From the NCBI RefSeq assembly GCF_900635455.1, contig NZ_LR134116.1:2108001-2172000 (forward strand): DNA of 64,000 nt, in the 5' to 3' direction. The notes under the pieces were generated by a model. That model was given only the letters and a program-made list of their open reading frames with translations. It had not been told where the DNA came from and searched no databases. Positions 46,076-55,017 of this stretch are shown in pieces. Both the position numbers and the translations under genes were made by a program. Positions within the stretch are counted from its first letter, which is position 1. The number at the start of each line of letters is the position of its first letter. This DNA is from Yersinia intermedia. Its GTDB lineage: Bacteria > Pseudomonadota > Gammaproteobacteria > Enterobacterales > Enterobacteriaceae.

Positions 46076-47602
46076 TTAAACGGATGTAACTTCCCCGGTG
46101 CTGGCAGACGCCAGCTCCAATAAATTAGCGAACGAGACCTGTTGATTACGCAGTTCACCAACCACTTCGCCACGGTTAAACACCAACGCCCGATTACAGA
46201 TATGCGCGATCTCCTCTAAATCATTGGAAATCACCAAAACCGCCACACCTTCTGCTAATGATTTGTTTAATAAGTGATAAATTTCAGCACGTGCGCCAAC
46301 ATCCACGCCGGCTGTGGGATCTTCAAGAATCAGTAATGGCGCGCCCAGATGCATCCAGCGTGCCATAACCACTTTTTGTTGGTTACCGCCGGAAAGGGCG
46401 CTGATATCGATATTGACGTCTTTAGGCCGAACATCGAATAACTGCACCTTCCACCAACTTTCCCCCATTTCGCTACGGGTGCTATAACGAGAAAGTAATT
46501 TATGACCGCTGGCAATTGGGTTAATGAATAAGTTTTCGCGCACCGACATCGACATCACCAGACTTTCACCGGTGCGATCACCGGCCACCAATGAAACACC
46601 TGCCGCCATAGCTTGCTGCGGCGAAGAGGCGGTATAGGGGCGGTCGCGGAAAATAATTTCACCCTGATCACAATGGCGTAAGCCAAATAGCAGGCGGCCC
46701 AACTCCTCCTGGCCTGCCCCTCTTAGCCCCGCCAAGGCCAGCATTTCGCCTGGTTGCAGGCTGAAAGTAACCGGGCCAATCTCACCTACCATCACCTCGT
46801 TAAGCTGTAATACGGGTTTGCCTGCTTCCGGTAACGGTTCACGTTGGGAGTCACCCATGGCTTCACCAACAATCATTTGCACCAGATCGCGCAATGAATA
46901 GTCGGCGGTATTCCCACCTGCAACATAGCGCCCATCCCGCATCACACATACCCGGTCAGCAATCTCAATCACTTCATCCAAGCGATGAGTCACGTAAATC
47001 ATGCCAACATGCTTATCTCTCAGGCGATTAATCACTTCAAATAGATGGCGGACATCGTTGGCAGGCAGAGAGGCGGTTGGCTCATCCAACACCAGTAATT
47101 CGGCATTAACCGCAACGGCGCGGGCAATGGCCAATAATGACTTTTCAGTACGTGACAGCTCGAACACCCGAGTATCGGGTGAGAGGTCAATGCCGATATC
47201 CTGCAAAGCACGACTGGCTTGCTGGCGAATAGCGGACCAATTAATCAAACCGAATCGACGTGGAAACCCCATCACCAGTGCCATATTTTCGGCAACAGTC
47301 ATCCAGTCAATTAGCCCTAAATCCTGATGAATAAAAGCAATAGGCTGACGGGTATCACTTTTAAGTTCTGCGGCAGAACGTATGGTATTTCCCTGAAACA
47401 GAATATCGCCACTGTCCCGTGGGTAGACACCTGCCAATACTTTGATTAGGGTGGACTTTCCTGCGCCGTTTTCGCCGAGCAGTGCCACTACTTCGCCTGG
47501 CATGACATCAAGACTGACATCATTGACAGCAATATTACCGCCAAATCCTTTGATGATATGGCGCATCGAGAGAATAGGTTGGCCCAATTCAGTGGTATTC
47601 AT
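46076..47602 (-). CDS. Ribose-type (CUT2) sugar ABC transporter ATPase (double domain)
   Basis: An RbsA-like protein of 508 residues with two fused ABC domains. Domain one has Walker A GENGAGKST at about residues 42-50, signature LSRTEKSLLAIARA (degenerate from LSGGQ) and Walker B LLVLDEPTASL. Domain two has a degenerate Walker A (GLRGAGQEELG) but intact signature LSGGNQQKVVMARW and Walker B LLILEDPTAGVD. This asymmetry is usual for the class. It is first gene of the importer-lactonase operon; a shared operator candidate lies 84-111 bases upstream. Confidence 0.92.
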   Translation of the reverse strand: MNTTELGQPILSMRHIIKGFGGNIAVNDVSLDVMPGEVVALLGENGAGKSTLIKVLAGVYPRDSGDILFQGNTIRSAAELKSDTRQPIAFIHQDLGLIDWMTVAENMALVMGFPRRFGLINWSAIRQQASRALQDIGIDLSPDTRVFELSRTEKSLLAIARAVAVNAELLVLDEPTASLPANDVRHLFEVINRLRDKHVGMIYVTHRLDEVIEIADRVCVMRDGRYVAGGNTADYSLRDLVQMIVGEAMGDSQREPLPEAGKPVLQLNEVMVGEIGPVTFSLQPGEMLALAGLRGAGQEELGRLLFGLRHCDQGEIIFRDRPYTASSPQQAMAAGVSLVAGDRTGESLVMSMSVRENLFINPIASGHKLLSRYSTRSEMGESWWKVQLFDVRPKDVNIDISALSGGNQQKVVMARWMHLGAPLLILEDPTAGVDVGARAEIYHLLNKSLAEGVAVLVISNDLEEIAHICNRALVFNRGEVVGELRNQQVSFANLLELASASTGEVTSV

Positions 47603-47685
47603 CAGTGTGACGCCCCTTATCCGGCGAATGTTTTGAGTAAAAGCATTCGCGATTTAGTGGTTATCGAGCATAAACTAGACTTTAT

Positions 47686-47713
47686 ATTTCAACATGCGAA
47701 ATCAGATTTCAAA
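47686..47713 (-). promoter_or_regulatory. Putative IclR-family operator upstream of the ABC operon (copy B)
   Basis: A 28-bp block, 25/28 identical to that before yiaK. Its core GAAATCAGATTTC is a perfect 13-bp palindrome (GAAATC-A-GATTTC), the symmetry expected for an IclR-family dimer. It lies 84-111 bases before the ATPase start. Confidence 0.65.
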
Positions 47714-47771
47714 AATCATATGCTGATATCTTCGCTAAAGCAAAAGAAGTGATGAATTAATTCTTTATAAA

Positions 47772-47795
47772 AAACAAATGGTTATTTATTTGTTT
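47772..47795. repeat. Inverted repeat upstream of the ABC operon (second promoter element)
   Basis: AAACAAAT / ATTTGTTT with an 8-base spacer, centred about 84 bases from the 28-bp block, mirroring the layout before yiaK. It sits between the ABC operon and the divergent regulator gene. Confidence 0.5.
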
Positions 47796-47866
47796 GTGGA
47801 AATGTGACGAACTACGCACTTCTTATGTTGGGTAAATGTTGCGAAACGCGATGCCTGCGATGATAC

Positions 47867-47881
47867 CGAAACACTGTTTCG
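47867..47881 (+). promoter_or_regulatory. Palindromic operator upstream of the IclR regulator gene (KdgR-box-like)
   Basis: Perfect 15-bp palindrome CGAAACACTGTTTCG, centred at 47874, 69 bases before the regulator ATG. Its core equals the KdgR core GAAACANTGTTTC, but the wings are G/C rather than T/A. It could be the autoregulatory site of this IclR protein or a KdgR target. Confidence 0.6.
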
Positions 47882-47942
47882 TGCTTCACACAGACTACGG
47901 CTTTGGAGTACCATTTCATGCTAAACAACAAGGATATTGTCT

Positions 47943-48749
47943 ATGGCCCTTACACTCACAGATGACAAGAAAGATAAGCCGTTAGGCAGCCAAAGTCTGT
48001 TTCGCGGGCTGCAACTGATTGAGATATTAAGTAATTACCCTAATGGCTGCCCATTGGCGCATCTGTCTGAATTGGCCGGGATGAACAAAAGTACCGTTCA
48101 TCGGTTATTGCAGGGGCTACATACCTGTGGCTATGTCACTCAGGCACCTTCTCCGGGCAGTTATCGGCTGACAACCAAGTTCATCTCAATCGGCCAAAAA
48201 GCACTGTCATCACTGAATATTATTCATGTTGCGGCCCCGCATTTAGAACAACTCAATCTTGAGCTTGGTGAGACAGTCAATTTCTCAACCCGCGAAGATG
48301 ACCACGTTATCCTGATTTATAAGTTAGAACCCACCACTGGCATGATGCGCACTCGTGCGTATATCGGGCAGCATATGCCGTTGTATTGCTCAGCGATGGG
48401 TAAGATATTTATGGCATACGGCAAGAGTGACTATCCAGATGACTATTGGCAGAGCCATCAGCATGAAATTGAGCCGCTGACTCACAATACCATTACCGAA
48501 TTGCCCAAGATGTACCAGGAGCTGGCGGATATTCGCAAAACAGGGCTGGCTATGGACCGGGAAGAGAATGAGCTCGGTGTCTCTTGTGTGGCAGCTCCCG
48601 TTTTTGACATTCAGCAGCGGGTGCCGTACGCCGTTTCCGTTTCTCTGCCTACTGCCAAACTGCAACAGGTGGGGGTGAAAACCCTGATTAAACCTATTTT
48701 GGCCACGGCTCAGCGTATCTCACAAGAATTGGGGTTTGTGACACCGTAA
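47943..48749 (+). CDS. IclR-family regulator of the yia-type cluster
   Basis: A 268-residue IclR-type repressor. The ATG at 47943 follows AAGGA by eight bases. The winged helix-turn-helix covers about residues 15-80 (LFRGLQLIEILSNYPNGCPLAHLSELAG, STVHRLLQGLHTCGYV), and the effector domain follows (RAYIGQHMPLYCSAMGKIFMAYGK, ENELGVSCVAAPVFD). It is divergent from the importer operon, the position and family of YiaJ in the E. coli yia operon. Likely targets are the two matched operators before yiaK and the ABC operon. Relation to YiaJ is inferred from family and context, not proven. Confidence 0.85.
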   Translation: MALTLTDDKKDKPLGSQSLFRGLQLIEILSNYPNGCPLAHLSELAGMNKSTVHRLLQGLHTCGYVTQAPSPGSYRLTTKFISIGQKALSSLNIIHVAAPHLEQLNLELGETVNFSTREDDHVILIYKLEPTTGMMRTRAYIGQHMPLYCSAMGKIFMAYGKSDYPDDYWQSHQHEIEPLTHNTITELPKMYQELADIRKTGLAMDREENELGVSCVAAPVFDIQQRVPYAVSVSLPTAKLQQVGVKTLIKPILATAQRISQELGFVTP

Positions 48750-48892
48750 CGTTTGACTTGCCTATATGGGTTATTCCAATGCAGAGATAACCCTCCTATC
48801 GGTTGTTTGTCTTTAGCTATTATCGAAATTCCTAATTCTAAAACAGACACATTTTTATCAGTAGAACGCGTTTTAGCCATTGGGAGCACGGC

Positions 48893-49606
48893 ATGATTGG
48901 TCCGTTTATTAATAGTGCAGGTATTATTTTGGGGGGGATTGTTGGCGTATTACTTGCCCGTCATGTCCCTAAGCGGTTGCAGGAAGGGCTACCGGCCACG
49001 TTTGCGCTGGCTTCTATCTCCATCGGTATTGTGATGGTGGTAAAAGTCCATTTTATGCCAGCGGTTATTTTGGCGTTGATTGTTGGCACAGCGGTAGGGG
49101 AGTTATTATCCCTTGAGCAGGGCGTAAAATGGGGGGCGAACAAAACTCGCATCATGTTGGAGCGGGTTATACCCTCGCGCAGTACACTACCGCCGCAGGA
49201 GTTTGCGCAGAGTTTCACTGCGATGATTGTGCTGTTTTGCGCCAGTGGGTTGGGGGTTGTCGGCTCTTTAACTGAAGGTATTACCGGTGATTTTCAACTG
49301 CTATTTGTCAAAGCGTTAATGGATTTCTTCACCGCGCTGATATTTTCAATTTCACTGGGTATTGCGCTGGTGGCTATTGCTGTTCCGCAATTGTTGATTC
49401 AAATTGCGTTGGTTTTATTGGCCAAACTCATCATGCCGTATATGGATGATATTGCTTTTGCTGATTTTTCCGCTTGCGGTGGGATTATTATGATTGCGGT
49501 GGGGCTACGTATTGCACAAATTAAAATATTCGCGGTGGTGAATTTTCTGCCCGCGCTATTGTTTGTGGTACCCATATCCTATTTATGGCGTTACATGATG
49601 GGATAA
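48893..49606 (+). CDS. yqgA: DUF554 inner-membrane protein (YqgA-like)
   Basis: A 237-residue hydrophobic protein of the DUF554 family with six or seven predicted membrane segments. It begins MIGPFINSAGIILGGIVGVLL, typical of E. coli YqgA (235). The central block GLGVVGSLTEGITGDFQLLFVKALMDFFTALIFS, near residue 118, is the most conserved part of the family. No function is established. It stands alone between the sugar regulator and a KTSC gene. The start is preceded by GGGAGCACGGC. Confidence 0.85.
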   Translation: MIGPFINSAGIILGGIVGVLLARHVPKRLQEGLPATFALASISIGIVMVVKVHFMPAVILALIVGTAVGELLSLEQGVKWGANKTRIMLERVIPSRSTLPPQEFAQSFTAMIVLFCASGLGVVGSLTEGITGDFQLLFVKALMDFFTALIFSISLGIALVAIAVPQLLIQIALVLLAKLIMPYMDDIAFADFSACGGIIMIAVGLRIAQIKIFAVVNFLPALLFVVPISYLWRYMMG

Positions 49607-49717
49607 TGTGAGGGAAAAGATGACTTCTAAAACGGTAGGCTTCTCTGCACAGATTGATCATTGAAGCGACCGTTTCAGATTTATTTAGTTGACTGTTTTA
49701 ATTGGTTATTTTTCTAA

Positions 49718-49930
49718 TTAGCCAATTTTTCGGCACAAAAACTTACCCTTAATCACGCCATCAAAAAAACGACCTTTCGAAACCACGGACATAAAATTCT
49801 GATAAACACGCTCAGGGACACCAAGATACTGATAAATCCCTTGTTCACGGAACTGTATCTCCAACATGCGATTTTCAGGATCATAACCAATCGACAGAAT
49901 TCTGGAAGATGTAACAGGTTGTCGCTGCAA
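49718..49930 (-). CDS. KTSC-domain protein (70 aa)
   Basis: A short protein made of a single KTSC domain, the small fold also found at the C-terminus of some lysyl-tRNA synthetases. Features: SSRILSIGYDPENRMLEIQF, then YQYLGVPERVYQNFMS and the closing KGRFFDGVIKGKF. The best start is TTG at 49930, eight bases after a GAGGG ribosome site on the minus strand; no ATG is available near the domain start. No neighbour suggests a role. The domain assignment is good; function unknown. Confidence 0.75.
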   Translation of the reverse strand: MQRQPVTSSRILSIGYDPENRMLEIQFREQGIYQYLGVPERVYQNFMSVVSKGRFFDGVIKGKFLCRKIG

Positions 49931-50185
49931 TAGTTGACCCTCAGTTGTACGGTATTGATATTATAGTGATCGTAGTGCAGTTTTAGCTCGATAACTTTGT
50001 CGGTGATCATTATCACCGTTTGGCTGTAGTATTAATAGGTTATTCGGCAGGTATTATTGTATCTGCGCTTACCGACTGCGGTGATGCACTCCTTTTAGTA
50101 ACAGATACCATCATGAAAATATGAGTGATTGATACTCAATATGGATTTTGTTTTGCCCCTGTTGTTATTGGCGTTGAGTAGATGC
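49931..50185. other. Gap before the thrS promoter
   Basis: AT-rich sequence between the KTSC gene and the thrS promoter. Beyond the KTSC ribosome site no gene, repeat or hairpin terminator stands out. Confidence 0.4.
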
Positions 50186-50213
50186 TTGTCATTGTATTGA
50201 GTAATGATAATAT
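50186..50213 (+). promoter_or_regulatory. Sigma-70 promoter candidate for thrS
   Basis: TTGTCA and TAATAT separated by 16 bases. Transcription from here would give a leader of about 160 bases before thrS, close to the E. coli leader length needed for its translational operator. Confidence 0.6.
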
Positions 50214-50339
50214 GAGTTTCCTTTGTGGCTAACACTGTGGTGCAAAGGGAACGCTGTACACAGTTGCGTACCAATATAACAAACGTGGGTTAAATTGATG
50301 CCGCAACTTTTTGAAGTTAAACAATAATTACGTCTTGCA

Positions 50340-50363
50340 TGTGATCTGTCGTGTGGGTCACCA
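50340..50363 (+). promoter_or_regulatory. thrS translational operator hairpin (anticodon mimic)
   Basis: GTGA / TCAC arms enclose a loop containing CGT, the tRNA-Thr anticodon, 20-40 bases before the thrS AUG. I recall a nearly identical hairpin in E. coli thrS mRNA, where ThrRS binds and blocks ribosome entry. The ribosome site AAGGAA follows at 50372. Confidence 0.65.
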
Positions 50364-50382
50364 CTGTAGATAAGGAATTAGA

Positions 50383-52311
50383 ATGCCCGTTATTACCCTT
50401 CCTGACGGCAGTCAGCGTCATTTCGATCACGCCGTTTCTGCTCTTGATGTTGCCTTAGATATCGGCCCAGGTTTAGCAAAAGCGTGTATTGCTGGCCGAG
50501 TTAACGGCGAACTGGTAGATGCCAGTGACCTGATCGAATCTGATGCCCAATTGGCTATTATCACCACCAAAGATGCTGAAGGTCTGGAGATTCTCCGCCA
50601 TTCTTGTGCACACTTGTTGGGGCACGCAATCAAGCAACTTTGGCCTGATACTAAAATGGCTATCGGGCCGGTTATCGACAACGGTTTCTATTACGATGTT
50701 GATATCGACCGCACCTTGACGCAGGAAGACTTGGATCTGCTTGAAAAGCGGATGCATGAACTTGCCGATAAAGATTACGACGTAATCAAGAAGAAAGTCA
50801 GTTGGCAAGAAGCCCGTGACACTTTTGCTGCTCGTGGTGAAGATTATAAGGTGGCAATTCTTGATGAGAATATTAGCCACGATGATCGCCCAGGTTTGTA
50901 TCACCATGAAGAATACGTTGATATGTGCCGTGGCCCGCACGTACCGAATATGCGTTTCTGTCATCATTTCAAATTGCAGAAAACGTCCGGTGCTTATTGG
51001 CGTGGCGACAGTAAAAATAAAATGCTGCAACGCATTTACGGCACGGCTTGGGGTGATAAAAAGCAACTAAATGCTTATCTGCAACGTCTGGAAGAAGCGG
51101 CCAAACGCGACCATCGTAAGATTGGTAAGCAATTGGACCTTTACCACATGCAGGAAGAAGCACCGGGTATGGTGTTCTGGCATAACGACGGTTGGACTAT
51201 CTTCCGTGAACTGGAAACTTTTGTGCGTACCAAGCTCAAAGAGTACCAGTATCAGGAAGTGAAAGGGCCGTTTATGATGGACCGTGTACTGTGGGAAAAA
51301 ACCGGGCATTGGGAAAACTATGCTGAGCATATGTTCACCACATCGTCTGAGAACCGCGAGTACTGCATCAAGCCAATGAACTGCCCAGGGCACGTACAGA
51401 TTTTCAACCAAGGGTTGAAATCATACCGTGACTTGCCATTGCGTATGGCTGAGTTCGGTAGCTGCCACCGTAATGAGCCTTCAGGCGCACTGCATGGTTT
51501 AATGCGCGTCCGTGGTTTCACTCAGGATGACGCACACATTTTCTGTACTGAAGAGCAGGTTCGCGATGAAGTGAATAGCTGCATCAAGATGGTGTACGAC
51601 ATGTACAGCACCTTCGGCTTCGAGAAAATTGTGGTTAAGCTGTCAACTCGCCCTGAAAAACGGATTGGTAGTGATGATTTATGGACCCGTGCCGAAGATG
51701 ATTTGGCCGCTGCACTGACTGAAAACGATATTCCGTTTGAGTATCAGCCGGGTGAAGGGGCATTCTACGGTCCGAAAATTGAGTTTACCTTACATGATTG
51801 TTTGGATCGCGCGTGGCAGTGTGGTACCGTACAGCTCGATTTCTCATTACCGGGCCGCTTAAGTGCGTCTTACATCGGCGAAAATAACGATCGTCAGGTG
51901 CCAGTAATGATTCACCGGGCTATTTTGGGGTCAATGGAGCGCTTCATCGGTATTTTAACCGAAGAATATGCAGGCTTCTTCCCTACATGGTTAGCTCCGG
52001 TACAAGTCGTGGTGATGAATATCACCGATAGTCAGTCTGATTATGTCCAACAAGTGACCAAAAAACTGCAAGATGCAGGGATTAGGGCAAAAGCGGACTT
52101 GAGAAATGAGAAGATTGGCTTTAAAATTCGTGAACATACGTTGCGTCGGGTTCCATATATGTTGGTCTGTGGCGATAAAGAGGTCGAATCAGGCAAAATT
52201 GCCGTTCGTACCCGCCGTGGTAAAGACTTGGGAAGCTTGGACGTCAACGTGGTCGTAGACCAGCTGCTAACAGAAATTCGCAGCCGTAGTCTTCATCAAC
52301 TGGAGGAATAA
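50383..52311 (+). CDS. thrS: Threonyl-tRNA synthetase
   Basis: Charges tRNA-Thr in the cytosol and represses its own translation. It is 642 residues, equal to E. coli. It has an N-terminal TGS domain (1-62), an editing (SAD) domain with the [10 protein letters not shown] motif at about 73-82, and a class II core with motif 2 (FRELETFV... [10 protein letters not shown], zinc Cys near 334), [23 protein letters not shown] near 363, and motif 3 [20 protein letters not shown] near 505. The C-terminal anticodon-binding domain starts near 540. First gene of thrS-infC-rpmI-rplT-pheST-ihfA. Confidence 0.98.
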   Translation: MPVITLPDGSQRHFDHAVSALDVALDIGPGLAKACIAGRVNGELVDASDLIESDAQLAIITTKDAEGLEILRHSCAHLLGHAIKQLWPDTKMAIGPVIDNGFYYDVDIDRTLTQEDLDLLEKRMHELADKDYDVIKKKVSWQEARDTFAARGEDYKVAILDENISHDDRPGLYHHEEYVDMCRGPHVPNMRFCHHFKLQKTSGAYWRGDSKNKMLQRIYGTAWGDKKQLNAYLQRLEEAAKRDHRKIGKQLDLYHMQEEAPGMVFWHNDGWTIFRELETFVRTKLKEYQYQEVKGPFMMDRVLWEKTGHWENYAEHMFTTSSENREYCIKPMNCPGHVQIFNQGLKSYRDLPLRMAEFGSCHRNEPSGALHGLMRVRGFTQDDAHIFCTEEQVRDEVNSCIKMVYDMYSTFGFEKIVVKLSTRPEKRIGSDDLWTRAEDDLAAALTENDIPFEYQPGEGAFYGPKIEFTLHDCLDRAWQCGTVQLDFSLPGRLSASYIGENNDRQVPVMIHRAILGSMERFIGILTEEYAGFFPTWLAPVQVVVMNITDSQSDYVQQVTKKLQDAGIRAKADLRNEKIGFKIREHTLRRVPYMLVCGDKEVESGKIAVRTRRGKDLGSLDVNVVVDQLLTEIRSRSLHQLEE

Positions 52312-52314
52312 AGT

Positions 52315-52866
52315 ATTAAAGGCGGAAAACGAGTTCAACCGGCGCGTCCTAATCGCATCAACAAAGAGATTCGCGCCACAGAGGTTCGCTTAACAGGCGT
52401 CGATGGTGAGCAGATTGGCATTGTCAGTCTGAATGAAGCTCTTGAAAAAGCTGAGGAAGCTGGTGTTGATTTAGTAGAAATCAGTCCGAATGCCGAGCCG
52501 CCGGTTTGCCGTATCATGGATTACGGCAAATTCCTCTATGAGAAGAGCAAGTCGACAAAAGAACAGAAGAAGAAGCAAAAAGTTATACAGGTCAAGGAAA
52601 TCAAATTCCGTCCTGGTACCGATGATGGCGACTATCAGGTCAAACTACGCAACCTGATTCGCTTTCTGGAAGATGGCGATAAAGCCAAAATCACCCTGCG
52701 ATTCCGTGGGCGTGAAATGGCGCACCAACAGATCGGCATGGAAGTACTTAACCGTGTCAAAAAAGATCTGACTGAAGATTCTGATTTGGCCGTTGTGGAG
52801 TCTTTCCCGACTCGTATCGAAGGCCGTCAGATGATCATGGTGCTCGCACCTAAGAAGAGACAGTAA
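52315..52866 (+). CDS. infC: Translation initiation factor IF-3 (AUU start)
   Basis: IF-3 binds the 30S subunit and discriminates against non-canonical start codons. The reading frame begins at ATT 52315 with [20 protein letters not shown] (IF-3 N-terminus); the first in-frame ATG is 67 codons later and would lose the N-domain. AUU initiation underlies IF-3 autorepression in enterobacteria. AGGAG lies 6-7 bases before the ATT, across the thrS stop, and the gap to thrS is 3 bases. 183 residues: N-domain to about 75, Lys-rich linker ([11 protein letters not shown]), C-domain with [10 protein letters not shown] and ending LAPKKRQ. Confidence 0.97.
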   Translation: MKGGKRVQPARPNRINKEIRATEVRLTGVDGEQIGIVSLNEALEKAEEAGVDLVEISPNAEPPVCRIMDYGKFLYEKSKSTKEQKKKQKVIQVKEIKFRPGTDDGDYQVKLRNLIRFLEDGDKAKITLRFRGREMAHQQIGMEVLNRVKKDLTEDSDLAVVESFPTRIEGRQMIMVLAPKKRQ

Positions 52867-52925
52867 GGCACTCAAGTAATAGGCCTCTTCCTGCTTGCAG
52901 AGTAGGGGTCTGTTCGCCTAGCTAG

Positions 52926-53159
<234 letters not shown>

Positions 53160-53196
53160 GTAATTTTGGTTTGAATTAAGACGATAGGAGAAGTAA

Positions 53197-53553
<357 letters not shown>

Positions 53554-53563
53554 GTCAGAATTG

Positions 53564-53590
53564 AAGAGGGAGCTTGTCTCCCTCTTTTAA
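53564..53590 (+). terminator. Terminator after rplT
   Basis: Stem AAGAGGGAG / CTCCCTCTT with a CTTGT loop followed by TTAATCTTT, 10 bases past the rplT stop. Confidence 0.85.
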
Positions 53591-53621
53591 TCTTTATCTT
53601 CTTGGTAAGAAGGTCATTTTT

Positions 53622-53669
53622 ATGATACATGCAGTTACTTTTCGCTTCTTTTTTTACTTTAGCGCCTGA
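53622..53669 (+). CDS. pheM: PheM leader peptide of pheST
   Basis: A 15-codon leader, MIHAVTFRFFFYFSA, with five Phe codons (three in a row) and a Tyr, the same design as E. coli PheM. Ribosome stalling on the Phe codons under low Phe-tRNA favours the antiterminator over the attenuator at 53715. AAGAAGG lies upstream of the ATG. Spacing of peptide, antiterminator and terminator supports attenuation control of phenylalanyl-tRNA synthetase. Confidence 0.9.
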   Translation: MIHAVTFRFFFYFSA

Positions 53670-53674
53670 TTTCA

Positions 53675-53742
53675 GGAGGCTTGCGCGTAAGAATAGAAAC
53701 GAAAAATAGCGCCTAAGCCTCCCATCGTGGAGGCTTTTTTGT
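53675..53742 (+). promoter_or_regulatory. pheST attenuator with antiterminator arm
   Basis: Terminator stem AAGCCTCC (53715-53722) / GGAGGCTT (53729-53736) followed by TTTTTT. An identical GGAGGCTT at 53675-53682 plus GCGC can pair instead with GCGCCTAAGCCTCC (53709-53722), giving the mutually exclusive antiterminator. Position directly after the PheM stop fits the classical mechanism. Confidence 0.9.
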
Positions 53743-53851
53743 TTTTACTCTACGGCACTTACAGTGACTAGAGTGCGGGTATCACAGATATAGTACCTTA
53801 TTGATTTTGTGTAAAATATTCATTTCAATTATCGATTTTTAACTCATTACA

Positions 53852-55004
<1,153 letters not shown>

Positions 55005-55017
55005 GGCGGGATATCTC

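Noticed and set aside
48761..48800. Hairpin GGTTAT / ATAACC after the IclR regulator gene
   Set aside because: Twelve-base loop and no T run; too weak to call a terminator.
49753..50016. 87-codon minus-strand frame overlapping the KTSC gene
   Set aside because: Reads in another phase through the KTSC coding region and its translation is not protein-like; the KTSC frame has a domain match.
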